Source: Chitinophaga sp. Cy-1792 (GTDB taxonomy: Bacteria; Bacteroidota; Bacteroidia; Chitinophagales; Chitinophagaceae). From it: a DNA stretch of 64,000 nucleotides. How positions within the stretch are numbered: the stretch's first letter is position 1; each line of letters starts with the position of its first letter. Below are positions 1 to 7,874 of this stretch, piece after piece. The notes below the pieces were generated by a model. The model was given only the letters and a program-made list of their open reading frames with translations. It was not told where the DNA came from and made no database searches. The position numbers and the translations under genes are program-made. The stretch spans positions 1,240,001 to 1,304,000 of the forward strand of contig NZ_VWWO01000002.1 in assembly GCF_011752935.1 (NCBI RefSeq), read 5' to 3'.

Positions 1-136
1 ACTGGGCGGCAGCTTTGGCAGCAGGTGCAGCAGTAGCGGTGCTGGCAGCAGTAGCTTTGGTAGTAGCCCGCCGTATGCCGAAGAATGCAGCTCCCAGTAC
101 CAGCACAAAAATAATGGTCGTGAGGATTTTTTTCAT
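1..136 (-). CDS. Truncated N-terminus of a membrane-anchored, Ala/Thr-rich protein
   Basis: Only the first 45 codons lie in the window; the gene runs off the left edge. The ATG is at 134-136 on the minus strand. It opens MKKILTTIIFVLVLGAAFFG, a single hydrophobic anchor after a short basic stretch, and continues into a low-complexity Ala/Thr/Pro-rich segment. This is the usual layout of an inner-membrane anchored periplasmic protein with a flexible linker, for example an RND-pump adaptor, but no catalytic or family motif is present in the visible part. It starts 46 bp after the stop of the Crp/Fnr gene on the same strand, so the two may be cotranscribed. The adaptor idea is inference only. 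Confidence 0.55.
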   Translation of the reverse strand, partial: MKKILTTIIFVLVLGAAFFGIRRATTKATAASTATAAPAAKAAAQ

Positions 137-182
137 TTCTTAGTGATTATGGTGAGGAAAATAAAGACAGTGCGTATATTTT

Positions 183-788
183 TTATGTCAGTATTTTGGC
201 GCGGATGCGACTTAATGTTTCCATATTGATGCAGAGATAGGAAGCGATCAGGCTGAGTGGCACCCGTTGAATGATTTCGGGGTAGAATTGCAGCAGGAAT
301 TTATATCGGTCTGTAGCTTCCCGTTTGCGCAGATTAAAGGCGCGTTCTTCACTGAGCATATAATAGTGTTCCAGTAGCCTGGTATATACATGCCGGAAGC
401 AGGGATGTTTTACCAGTAGCATATGAAGGTGGCTGTGCGACAGCGCTGCGCCTCTGCAATCTTCAATGGCGGTGATGGATTCTTTGGATGGTATTTGCCG
501 GAAGAAGCTTTCGACCGCAATCACAAATTCATTCTCTTTCATAAACCAGGTGGTAGCGGTATACCTGACTTCTTCATAACTACTGTATAGCAATCCTTCA
601 TGGAGAAAGAGCGCTTTTTTACATATAGTGCCGGCAGACAGCCAGGGTGTTTTTTTGGGTACGTAAACGGGTTCCAGGCATCCAGAGAGATCGGTCAGGA
701 AATCTTCTGTCATCGGGTGAATGTCAGAAAATATAGCCATCATTTTAAGAGGCAGCTCCATAAGCAAATGTACAGGTGTATTCGGCAT
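183..788 (-). CDS. Crp/Fnr family transcriptional regulator
   Basis: A 201-residue protein with the organisation of the short Bacteroidota Crp/Fnr regulators: an N-terminal cyclic-nucleotide-binding-like beta-roll (about residues 20-120, including LSAGTICKKALFLHEGLLYS) and a C-terminal helix-turn-helix whose recognition part is LSLIASYLCINMETLSRIR. The cysteine cluster of true FNR is absent, so it does not look like a [4Fe-4S] oxygen sensor, and the effector is unknown. An internal ATG nine codons in is an alternative start. The gene lies upstream of, and parallel to, the truncated membrane protein at the window edge. A perfect FNR-type palindrome at 959-974 in the upstream gap is a candidate operator. 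Confidence 0.88.
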   Translation of the reverse strand: MPNTPVHLLMELPLKMMAIFSDIHPMTEDFLTDLSGCLEPVYVPKKTPWLSAGTICKKALFLHEGLLYSSYEEVRYTATTWFMKENEFVIAVESFFRQIPSKESITAIEDCRGAALSHSHLHMLLVKHPCFRHVYTRLLEHYYMLSEERAFNLRKREATDRYKFLLQFYPEIIQRVPLSLIASYLCINMETLSRIRAKILT

Positions 789-1145
789 AGATACTATGCC
801 GGCTGTTAACGAAAATTGTTGATCAGCTGATTACTGGTCAGAAACTTTATGCATGGCGAAATGATGTTTGCGGGCCTATTTTGAGGCGGGTTGTAGTTAG
901 GACTACTTCCTTATTATGGTTATCCGAAACAAATAAACGATAGATATACGAAAATGGTTTTGACTTATGTCAAATAATTAAAGACGTGCGGAAATTGTAT
1001 TTTATATTATTCGGGCAGATGGTAAAGCCGGTGGTCGCGATCGCTATTGTCATCTGCCGGAAAAATATATGCGTACCAGTTATAACAGCAGATGCGGGCA
1101 TCTGCCAGAAAAAAAATGTATTTTTATAACTATATACCTAAAGAA
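789..1145. other. Divergent intergenic region, no gene seen
   Basis: About 357 bases between the Crp/Fnr gene (leftward) and a secreted hypothetical (rightward). I see no convincing small ORF or RNA gene. Its one clear structure is the 16-bp palindrome at 959-974, listed separately, almost midway between the two start codons. Confidence 0.5.
959..974. promoter_or_regulatory. FNR/CRP-type palindromic operator TTTGAC-N4-GTCAAA
   Basis: A perfect 6+6 inverted repeat, TTTGAC ttat GTCAAA, with the four-base spacer of FNR/DNR-type sites (TTGAT-N4-ATCAA). It lies in the divergent gap 171 bp from the start of the Crp/Fnr gene and 172 bp from the start of the secreted hypothetical gene. The palindrome and spacing are seen directly; binding by the adjacent Crp/Fnr protein is inferred. 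Confidence 0.5.
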
Positions 1146-1964
1146 ATGAAACCTATACTGACGCTAATAATGCTGCTGATAAGCGCGCCGATGTTTGCGC
1201 AGCAGAATAACACAGACATGATTGTACAGGAAGGAAAGATGCTGTATCGCAGTGAGATGGCCTCCTGGAATGGTACTGACCTGATGCTTGAAAAGTTTAA
1301 AGGGGCAGATCTTGAAAAAATCGGTGGCTATTTTTCTTATGAGAAAAACAGCAATGAAATCAACTGTGTCTTTTTTAACAGGGATGCTGTTCCTAAAATA
1401 ATATTTGCTGTAACCTTCGACAGTACACTGGAAATAGTAAACGCACGTGTAAATAATGAGGAAAGAGCTGCCACAAAACTGGAACTGGAATACTATGCCA
1501 TCCGCCAGACTACCCTCGAATTGGTGAGTAGTGATTCGTTTTTTCTTCATTATAAGAATACAAGTCTGAACATCATACCCATCATTCACAACAAAACAAA
1601 AAAGGTATATGTATTAACAGGGCCTAAAGAAAATGGTGCCGTGCTGATAGGAAATGATTACCTGCTGACCTTTGATGATAAAGGATTATTGCTGGAAAAG
1701 AAACGTCTGCACAAAAACCTGATACCTATTGGATATGCAGAAAAAGATAAGGAAGTCGTGGCTACTATGCATTCGCATTTGCCTGAAACAGGTGACTATA
1801 TAACGGCAACGGATATATGTACTTTGATGTTGTATGAAAAAGTGGCCAGGTGGAAGCAGCACTATGTAATTTCCGCTAATTATGTGTCTATATGGGATTG
1901 TTACCGTAATCAGCTGTATGTGCTTACCAAAGAGGCCTGGGAAAAAATAGGTACTAAACCATAA
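1146..1964 (+). CDS. Secreted hypothetical protein
   Basis: A 272-residue protein of unrecognised family. I chose the ATG at 1146, not the upstream in-frame ATG at 1092, because it gives a clean signal peptide, MKPILTLIMLLISAPMFAQ, cleaved before QNNTD. The upstream start would put a basic, unstructured 18-residue extension in front of the signal. The mature part is soluble-looking and mixed alpha/beta, without TM segments, cysteine motifs or recognisable repeats. It ends with a convergent hairpin terminator shared with the PARG-like gene. Nothing nearby suggests a pathway. Confidence 0.75.
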   Translation: MKPILTLIMLLISAPMFAQQNNTDMIVQEGKMLYRSEMASWNGTDLMLEKFKGADLEKIGGYFSYEKNSNEINCVFFNRDAVPKIIFAVTFDSTLEIVNARVNNEERAATKLELEYYAIRQTTLELVSSDSFFLHYKNTSLNIIPIIHNKTKKVYVLTGPKENGAVLIGNDYLLTFDDKGLLLEKKRLHKNLIPIGYAEKDKEVVATMHSHLPETGDYITATDICTLMLYEKVARWKQHYVISANYVSIWDCYRNQLYVLTKEAWEKIGTKP

Positions 1965-1970
1965 TCATTG

Positions 1971-2004
1971 CATAAAAGTCCGGGCCTGGTGTCGGACTTT
2001 TATG
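1971..2004. terminator. Bidirectional intrinsic terminator
   Basis: A 12-bp perfect stem (CATAAAAGTCCG / CGGACTTTTATG) around a 10-base loop, followed on the plus strand by TTTTTG. It lies between the convergent stops at 1964 and 2011, so it probably serves both genes. Confidence 0.8.
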
Positions 2005-2010
2005 TTTTTG

Positions 2011-2856
2011 TTACTGTAAACCGAAGGCTTTTTTAAAGGCAGAGACATTTTTTTCGTCATCACTTCTGTCTAATACCGCAAATACCACAGATTTGAAGCA
2101 GCGTGCATATTTTCCGCCAGGCTTGAGGAAAGCAGCAAAATAAGCAGCAACGTCTGCAGGATTGTTTTGAAATACGCCACAGCCCCAGGCTCCCAGCAGC
2201 AAATGTTCCATACCATGGTGCAGCATCAGGCCCAGCACTTTTTCTGTTCTGGCCATCATGACCGCAGGTACTTCCGCCATTTCAAAAGGGCGCGTATTGC
2301 GGATAGCGCCGGCATTTGCCGCCGGACTGGTAATGATGGACATTGTGTATGGCTTTTCCAGCAGTTCCCCATGATCGTTGCGGAACATCACCACCTCCGG
2401 GCTCCAGATCATCAGGTCGGAATACAGCAGGGTAGGCTGACTTCTGTTGTATTCGTACATGTCAAAATTCGCCATCAGTGATCCATACAGTGAGGAGGAA
2501 AGCGCCAGACTTTCTTCCTGTGCCACCGCACCACCGAGAAAGCCACCACCGGGATTTCTGGCAGATGCAAAATTGAGACAACCTGTTTTCTCTCCCAGCA
2601 AAGCCAGACGGCTGCCGGCTTGCAACACAGTATTGTTTACCACAGTAATTTCGGTGTCGTAATTCAGTGCAGCCAGTTTGTTTGTATTAGCATTCAGTAG
2701 CTGATCCAGTGCTGCTGGTTGGTAGAGATGACTGTTTTGAATGGAGTCGTCAATCTGTTTTTTTACATCGATGGTGGAATCGCCTGCCTGATAAGTGCCT
2801 TGCTCGATAATCCTTAATGTTTCCTTCGCTTTTTCTACTCTTGTTGACTTTTTCAT
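2011..2856 (-). CDS. TIGR02452-type microbial PARG-like ADP-ribose glycohydrolase
   Basis: A 281-residue protein with the bacterial-type poly(ADP-ribose) glycohydrolase signature: GGG at residues 103-105 in NPGGGFLGG, followed by the catalytic acidic pair in QEE at 113-115. In this family (TIGR02452/DUF2263, macrodomain-like fold) these motifs bind ADP-ribose and cleave the ribose-ribose bond. The N-terminal 90 residues form the usual helical lead-in and the C-terminal part (LLLGAWGCGVFQNNP) contains the macrodomain-like phosphate loop. It would remove ADP-ribosylation or process ADP-ribose in the cytosol. The gene is monocistronic, with a terminator after it and no toxin or ADP-ribosyltransferase partner nearby. 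Family confidence is high; the physiological substrate is unknown. Confidence 0.88.
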   Translation of the reverse strand: MKKSTRVEKAKETLRIIEQGTYQAGDSTIDVKKQIDDSIQNSHLYQPAALDQLLNANTNKLAALNYDTEITVVNNTVLQAGSRLALLGEKTGCLNFASARNPGGGFLGGAVAQEESLALSSSLYGSLMANFDMYEYNRSQPTLLYSDLMIWSPEVVMFRNDHGELLEKPYTMSIITSPAANAGAIRNTRPFEMAEVPAVMMARTEKVLGLMLHHGMEHLLLGAWGCGVFQNNPADVAAYFAAFLKPGGKYARCFKSVVFAVLDRSDDEKNVSAFKKAFGLQ

Positions 2857-2950
2857 AAGAGGAATAATTGGGTTAATAAACTATTTTCGGGCGCAAAGGT
2901 ATAAGAATATTTTAATAATATATATATTCCAGTCAATGATTTTTTATATA

Positions 2951-2984
2951 AAAAATGCTCCGTACACACGTACAGAGCATTTTT
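2951..2984 (-). terminator. Intrinsic terminator of the isochorismatase operon
   Basis: The stem AAAAATGCTC..GTAC with its complement GTAC..GAGCATTTTT is imperfect at one pair and has a short acac loop. It is followed on the minus strand by a T-run, as expected after the stop at 3004. Confidence 0.75.
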
Positions 2985-3003
2985 CTATACCATTCTTCCT
3001 GCA

Positions 3004-3567
3004 TCAGGAATTTATCCATTCTTCACTTGTTTTCACATCCGCATGACGAGGGAAAACCTTCTGCAATAGCGTCTGATGAAGGTCTATATCCATATCAGCA
3101 CAACCATCAGATAATACCGTCATGATATAATCTTTATCAGCACCTTCGATCAGTGTCGATAATACTACGCCACTGGTGATGATACCGCACATCACGATAT
3201 GACGGATGCCTTTGGACCTTAATACCAGTTCAAGATCGCTCCCCGCAAAAGCGCTGAAGCGTTTTTTTACCACTACCGGTTCATTGTCTTGCGGTGCCAG
3301 TGCCGGCGCTATTTTCATGGTAATTGCCGGATCAATATCCCCATACATTTTAGGAACCTGGCTAAAGGTTTTGTTTTCCGGATGAATTTCGTGATACCCT
3401 TTTCTGAAACCTACCACCACATATATTACAGGGATATTATTTTCCCTGGCATGACTGATAGCAGCAGCTACCGGAGCAATAGTAGCAGCAGCTCCGGGCA
3501 GGTGGGACAGCATTTGTTCCTGCATGTCCATGACGAGCAGGGCGGTGTTTTCTTTGTTTTGTGCCAT
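3004..3567 (-). CDS. Isochorismatase-fold hydrolase lacking the canonical cysteine
   Basis: A 187-residue cytosolic protein of the isochorismatase/cysteine hydrolase fold. The conserved Asp is in ALLVMDMQ near the N-terminus and the Lys in VVKKRFSAF. The nucleophile motif, normally (C/A)GxxTxxCV, reads CGIITSGVV, with Val at the usual Cys position, as in the SGVVLST subgroup of the family. It may therefore lack classical amidohydrolase chemistry. The gene starts 26 bp after the MFS gene on the same strand and is the third gene of a tetR-MFS-hydrolase operon, so it could act on the compound exported or sensed there. The substrate is unknown. Confidence 0.85.
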   Translation of the reverse strand: MAQNKENTALLVMDMQEQMLSHLPGAAATIAPVAAAISHARENNIPVIYVVVGFRKGYHEIHPENKTFSQVPKMYGDIDPAITMKIAPALAPQDNEPVVVKKRFSAFAGSDLELVLRSKGIRHIVMCGIITSGVVLSTLIEGADKDYIMTVLSDGCADMDIDLHQTLLQKVFPRHADVKTSEEWINS

Positions 3568-3593
3568 TGTAATTTATTTGGAGAAATGATTAA

Positions 3594-4835
3594 TCATATT
3601 TGTTCTGCCATGGCCGGCGCCGGTTGTCTGATCGAACGGTGCAGGTATTTGTAGAAGCAGGCTGCGATGATGATGGCGATGCATCCCTGGAGTAGGAGGC
3701 AGTACTGCGGATGTATCATTTTTGCCAGCCATCCGGTCAGTACGCTGCCTAAGGGCAAGGTGCCAAAAGTACTCATGGCAAGAAAAGATACTACACGGCC
3801 ACGCATATACGAAGGACTGACCATTTGTACCACCATGTTACAGATGGGTAGTGCAGACATAATCCCGAAGCCACAGAGGAAGCAGAGTAATAAGTATAAA
3901 GGCAGGGATGTTACAAATCCCATGATACATAGGCTGGCGCCCAGCAGTAAAAGATTTACAAAGAGTATTGGTTTGAGGTTGGTAGTACCTTTCTTGCTGG
4001 CCAGGTACAATGTACTTAACAATGCGCCCAGCCCGGAAGAGGCATTGATATAGCCATAGATGGCGGCGTTGCCTTTAAATACATCTGTCGCGAAGTAGGG
4101 CTGTAAGGTATCGTAGGTGGCCACAAAGAGGCAGAGTGTTGCGGAGAGTAGCATCATACTGCTGATTTCAGGATCCCTGATGGTGAATGCCCATCCATCC
4201 CTGAAGTCCTTCCATGGATGTTTCTCCTTAGAGCCTGGTGCTACTTTTGGAATTTTCATCAGGTTAAGGCAGACAATTACTGCGATGAAGCTGATAGCGT
4301 TGGAGGCAAAGCATGCCGTGGCGCCAAATCTGGCCAGTACAATACCGGAAAGTGCCGGTCCTGCGAGCCTGGTGAAATTGTTCAGCGAAGCATTCATGGC
4401 AATAGCCCCGGGCAGTTCTTCACTGCTGGGAACGATATCATTGACCATTGCCTGGCGGGCGGGTATATCGAAGGCATTGGCCGCACCCAGTAGTGTGCTC
4501 AGTAATAATATCAGCCATACGTAGTGGTAGCCCAGGAAATAGACCGCCGTTAGTGCTACGGCCTGGAGCGCGGAGCCTACCTGTGTAAACATCAGTACTT
4601 TGAACCGGTCGTGGCGGTCTGCCACGATGCCACCTGCCGGCGAGAGCAACATGGAGGGAAACTGTTCTGCAAATACTGTCAGGCCCACCCATAACACAGA
4701 ATGTGTGATGGTATATACCACCCATACTACGGCAGTACGTTGCATCCACATGCCAATCCTCGATATCAGTTGTCCGGCAAAAAACAGGCGGTAATCCCGT
4801 GAGCGGAAAACTGAAAAAGCATTACTTATCTTCAT
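3594..4835 (-). CDS. MFS transporter, EntS-like drug/siderophore exporter family
   Basis: A 413-residue polytopic inner-membrane protein with about 12 hydrophobic segments. The N-terminal part carries the EntS/MFS_3-type sequence FRLFFAGQLIS-like (here YRLFFAGQLISRIGMWMQ), and the loop GGIVADRHDRFKVL is the characteristic MFS loop-2/3 motif (GxxxDRxxR). Such proteins export small molecules by proton antiport. It follows the TetR gene by 44 bp, and that gap contains a copy of the operator found upstream of tetR, so TetR control is likely. The cargo cannot be deduced. Confidence 0.87.
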   Translation of the reverse strand: MKISNAFSVFRSRDYRLFFAGQLISRIGMWMQRTAVVWVVYTITHSVLWVGLTVFAEQFPSMLLSPAGGIVADRHDRFKVLMFTQVGSALQAVALTAVYFLGYHYVWLILLLSTLLGAANAFDIPARQAMVNDIVPSSEELPGAIAMNASLNNFTRLAGPALSGIVLARFGATACFASNAISFIAVIVCLNLMKIPKVAPGSKEKHPWKDFRDGWAFTIRDPEISSMMLLSATLCLFVATYDTLQPYFATDVFKGNAAIYGYINASSGLGALLSTLYLASKKGTTNLKPILFVNLLLLGASLCIMGFVTSLPLYLLLCFLCGFGIMSALPICNMVVQMVSPSYMRGRVVSFLAMSTFGTLPLGSVLTGWLAKMIHPQYCLLLQGCIAIIIAACFYKYLHRSIRQPAPAMAEQI

Positions 4836-4839
4836 TTTA

Positions 4840-4860
4840 GACTAAAATCAAAAAATGGTC
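4840..4860. promoter_or_regulatory. TetR operator copy 2, upstream of the MFS gene
   Basis: A 21-bp site that begins GACTAAAATCAAAA and ends TGGTC. It matches the site upstream of tetR (5509-5529) at 19 of 21 positions. The outer halves GACTA and TGGTC form an imperfect inverted repeat. It lies 5 bp upstream of the MFS start codon, where bound repressor would block initiation or elongation. Confidence 0.7.
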
Positions 4861-4879
4861 GAAAAAAAATCAAAAAAAA

Positions 4880-5473
4880 TCAATGCAGTCCGGTACAGAA
4901 ATTATGGCAAAAGGTATGGAAGATGGTAACCGGGTTAAGGTCGGTACCGTGCAGGATGAATTCCCTGTTAAGGCCCCTGATGGAGGCCAGGAAGATGAAT
5001 ATGGCATGGTCCAGCTCTTCGTTATTCATTTTCCTGATCTCATGGCGGTGCATGGCGCCGATGAGCACTTGTAACAAAACGTTTTTTTCTTTTTGTAAGT
5101 ATACTTTATGGACCTGTAGTTTGATGTCGGTGTATTTACTGAGCATTTCATCGTCCAGGCTGGTCTCGGTGGCCTTGTAGAGGGCTTTCCGTTTTCTGAC
5201 CATTTCATATTTTACCATGGCGAAGGCCTCCAGCTGTTGCAGCAGCGTTTCTTTACTGCCTACCTGGCGAATGGTTTCCAGGATGATTCCGTTCATTTCA
5301 GCATCCAGTACGGCGGTGAAGATCTCTTCCTTGCTTTTGAAATAGTAGTACATAGAGCTTTTCCCCATGCCGGCGGCTTTCGCCACGTCTTCCATGGTGA
5401 TGCTCCAGAGGCCAGACTGCTGAAAGAGTTTCTGCGCTGTGGAAATGATAATATCACGCTTATTGCCTGCCAT
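4880..5473 (-). CDS. TetR/AcrR family transcriptional repressor
   Basis: A 197-residue regulator. The N-terminal DNA-binding domain (about residues 5-55) contains the standard TetR helices, with LFQQSGLWSITMEDVAKAAG followed by the recognition part KSSMYYYFKSKEEI. The all-helical C-terminal ligand domain is divergent, as usual. It heads a leftward operon with the MFS transporter and the isochorismatase-fold protein, and one operator copy sits upstream of tetR and another upstream of the MFS gene. It is probably an autorepressor released by a substrate of the pump. Confidence 0.9.
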   Translation of the reverse strand: MAGNKRDIIISTAQKLFQQSGLWSITMEDVAKAAGMGKSSMYYYFKSKEEIFTAVLDAEMNGIILETIRQVGSKETLLQQLEAFAMVKYEMVRKRKALYKATETSLDDEMLSKYTDIKLQVHKVYLQKEKNVLLQVLIGAMHRHEIRKMNNEELDHAIFIFLASIRGLNREFILHGTDLNPVTIFHTFCHNFCTGLH

Positions 5474-5508
5474 TCAGATATGAAATCTGAACAAAGGTAA
5501 TCTTTTTG

Positions 5509-5529
5509 GACTAAAATCAAAATCTGGTC
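5509..5529. promoter_or_regulatory. TetR operator copy 1, upstream of tetR
   Basis: A 21-bp site with outer halves GACTA and TGGTC and central AAATCAAAATC, 36 bp upstream of the tetR start. It is repeated almost exactly at 4840-4860. Two copies with identical spacing in a single operon strongly suggest the binding site of the encoded TetR protein. Confidence 0.7.
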
Positions 5530-5597
5530 TAAAAATTAATTTCAGATGATTTTTTTCAGCGGGGTCTGCAATGAACTTATACCGCAGGGAAGCGGGC

Positions 5598-5605
5598 TAC
5601 ATTTG
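5598..5605 (+). promoter_or_regulatory. Bacteroidota -7 box TACATTTG
   Basis: A perfect TAnnTTTG match 56 bp before the start of the T9SS protein gene. No clear TTTG -33 element is seen at the right distance, so this is only a candidate. Confidence 0.35.
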
Positions 5606-5660
5606 TTTTGACCCTACGCGGACCCTACTGACTGTATCATCTATCTAAATATAACTATCT

Positions 5661-7568
5661 ATGACAAAACTTTACCCACTACGCAAATCCCTTTGCTGTA
5701 TTTTTTTCCTGCTGTTGTTAACCTTACCGGCTCTGGTAAAGGCACAGGTATATGCCACTACGCAATCGAACGGCGTTACCGGATTATGCCTGCTCTGCGG
5801 CGTCAGCAACCCTAACAATGCAGTAGATAACAGCAACCTCACCGATTACTCCACGCTCAACATCACGGCGGGATTACTGGGGGTGAGTGTTTACCAGACC
5901 CTCATCTTCCCGACTGCCGGCGGTACCTGCGATTCGCTGGTAATAACCCTTGGCAGCGGCAATGCGGTACTCTCCGCCAATCTTTTCGGCGGAGTAACCG
6001 TACAAACGTTCAATGGCGCCACACCCAACAACGACGCGCATATTATAGACAGCAGCAGTATACGACTATTGCAGAATAATACACAGGCACAGGTGCTGCT
6101 GCACCCGGGTGTCCCCTTCGACCGTGTAAAGGTGACGCTGAACAGCAGCACTCTTGGATTACTGAATGCACTCAATATATACTATGCCTACCGCAATCCG
6201 GGCCAGCCGGCAGCACCGGTCTATACCACGCCTTCCGGATTTGTGTGCGGCCAGCAAACGTTATCCATTCAGAATTACGTAGCAGCTAACCGCTATGATG
6301 TACACACCATTTACCGCGACCTGTTCGGCAATACACTGAAGGATACTGCCTTCTCCCTGTCGAATACACCCTATGTGCCGGTACTGCCTTATTATAATTT
6401 CTCCTATACGCAAACAGATATCTATGTAACAGCGGTGAACCCTTTCACCGGCTGCAGATCAGACAGCGTCCATGGCTTGCTGTTCTTTGGTGGCGCCGGC
6501 GCCAAAGCGCAGACAGATGCTGATACCGTAGTGACCTGCAAAGGCGTACCGGTTACGCTGCATGGCTATCTTGCCAATAATACACAGGCGAATGTGTTAT
6601 GGTATAATGCACCGTCCGGCGGAACACCATTATACAGCGGCAATTACTATACGGTTAGTCCTGATACCACCACCACTTATTATGTTACCACCGGATTTGT
6701 ATGCGAATATCCGGTACGTGTGCCCGTTACCGTTATTGTAAATAAATTACCTGCGCCGGTATTTACATTGCCGGTAGGTGTACAGTGCGGGGATATTTCC
6801 GTACCGGTACAGAATTATCAGGCGGGTATCAGCTATAAGATACACCTGGTTTATACGGAAGACTTCGGCCCGGTAACAGATACCAGTTATATTGTCAGCA
6901 ACAGCGCCAATATTCCTGTCAGGGACCTGATTGGCTACAGGATTACCAATGCCATCCTGACGGTGCAGGCCACCAATGCTGCAGGCTGCCTTTCTGATAG
7001 TGTACAGGGATCGCTTTATTTTGGGGGCCATGCGGCCTTGCCTTCCGTGGATGCAGACAGTGTAAACCTTTGTACAGGCGATAGTATTACGCTGCATGCC
7101 TTTATTCCGGGTACTGCCACACCGCAGGTACGCTGGTACGACGCTGCCAGTGGCGGCAATTTGCTGGCTACCGGTAACTACTATACGGTGTCGCCACAGG
7201 CTACTGCCGTTTACTATGTTACTGCGGCTTTCGCCTGCGAATATCCTGTAAGACGACCAGTGAAAGTTCAGGCCAACAACTGTATCAATAAAACGGCGGT
7301 AAATGGAACAAATCTGAGTTTTAGTCGAATGGCCATAGCCGGCGACCTGGCACTATATCCTAATCCAACTTCCGGACTGGTACGCATAAACAATCTGAAA
7401 GACCCTGCAGGGGCACAGCTGCAAATTTTTGATGCGGGAGGAAACCTGCTACAGACGCAGTTGTTGAGGAATAATACTTTCGTAGTGGGCGGTCAGCCAG
7501 GAATCTACCTGATAAAGATTATTCAGGCAGATGGCACTGTCTACACCGGAAAAATTATATTACAATAA
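5661..7568 (+). CDS. Secreted Ig-like repeat protein with T9SS type A sorting domain
   Basis: A 635-residue exported protein. Residues 1-29 are a signal peptide (FFLLLLTLPALVKAQ). The body contains two Ig-like modules of about 135 residues, each ending in the same pattern: GNYYTVSP, then TYYVT or VYYVT, then CEYPVR (around residues 335 and 525). Each is preceded by a spacer with SGG. The last ~80 residues (LYPNPTSGLVRIN, then GIYLIKI and GKIIL) form a classical type IX secretion C-terminal domain, so the protein should cross the outer membrane by the Por machinery and be anchored or released. No catalytic domain is visible, so a surface structural or adhesive role is the likely guess. It is monocistronic with a strong terminator. 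Confidence 0.88.
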   Translation: MTKLYPLRKSLCCIFFLLLLTLPALVKAQVYATTQSNGVTGLCLLCGVSNPNNAVDNSNLTDYSTLNITAGLLGVSVYQTLIFPTAGGTCDSLVITLGSGNAVLSANLFGGVTVQTFNGATPNNDAHIIDSSSIRLLQNNTQAQVLLHPGVPFDRVKVTLNSSTLGLLNALNIYYAYRNPGQPAAPVYTTPSGFVCGQQTLSIQNYVAANRYDVHTIYRDLFGNTLKDTAFSLSNTPYVPVLPYYNFSYTQTDIYVTAVNPFTGCRSDSVHGLLFFGGAGAKAQTDADTVVTCKGVPVTLHGYLANNTQANVLWYNAPSGGTPLYSGNYYTVSPDTTTTYYVTTGFVCEYPVRVPVTVIVNKLPAPVFTLPVGVQCGDISVPVQNYQAGISYKIHLVYTEDFGPVTDTSYIVSNSANIPVRDLIGYRITNAILTVQATNAAGCLSDSVQGSLYFGGHAALPSVDADSVNLCTGDSITLHAFIPGTATPQVRWYDAASGGNLLATGNYYTVSPQATAVYYVTAAFACEYPVRRPVKVQANNCINKTAVNGTNLSFSRMAIAGDLALYPNPTSGLVRINNLKDPAGAQLQIFDAGGNLLQTQLLRNNTFVVGGQPGIYLIKIIQADGTVYTGKIILQ

Positions 7569-7582
7569 TACCTGGAAAATAA

Positions 7583-7625
7583 AAGCAGAAACGTCTCTAC
7601 CTGGTAGAGACGTTTCTGCTTTTTA
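7583..7625 (+). terminator. Strong intrinsic terminator
   Basis: A long perfect stem (AAAGCAGAAACGTCTCTACC with its complement) followed by TTTTTAT, just after the T9SS gene. Its tip CTACCTGGTAGAGA is nearly the same as the tip of the terminator after the lanthipeptide precursors at 13846-13892. Boundaries are good to about two bases. Confidence 0.85.
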
Positions 7626-7874
7626 TAACATCAGTGCAGCACAGCAACCTGGATACTGATAATGGCTTTTAGATAAGTTGAATGAATTGTATTAAATCTT
7701 ATTTTATTTATTTTTTAATATTTAAAATATTGCAGGCAGATGATTGGTAAAACCTTTATCCTCCGCATTTTATCTAGCCACATTATTATACTTTTTAAAA
7801 AAGAATTATTGATATTTTATATACCCACTGATTAATTGAACCTGTATTTTTTGTTAACTGAAATTTATCCCGCT

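Noticed and set aside
1164..1589. 141-codon antisense frame inside the secreted hypothetical
   Set aside because: Mirror of the real plus-strand gene, with no family features.
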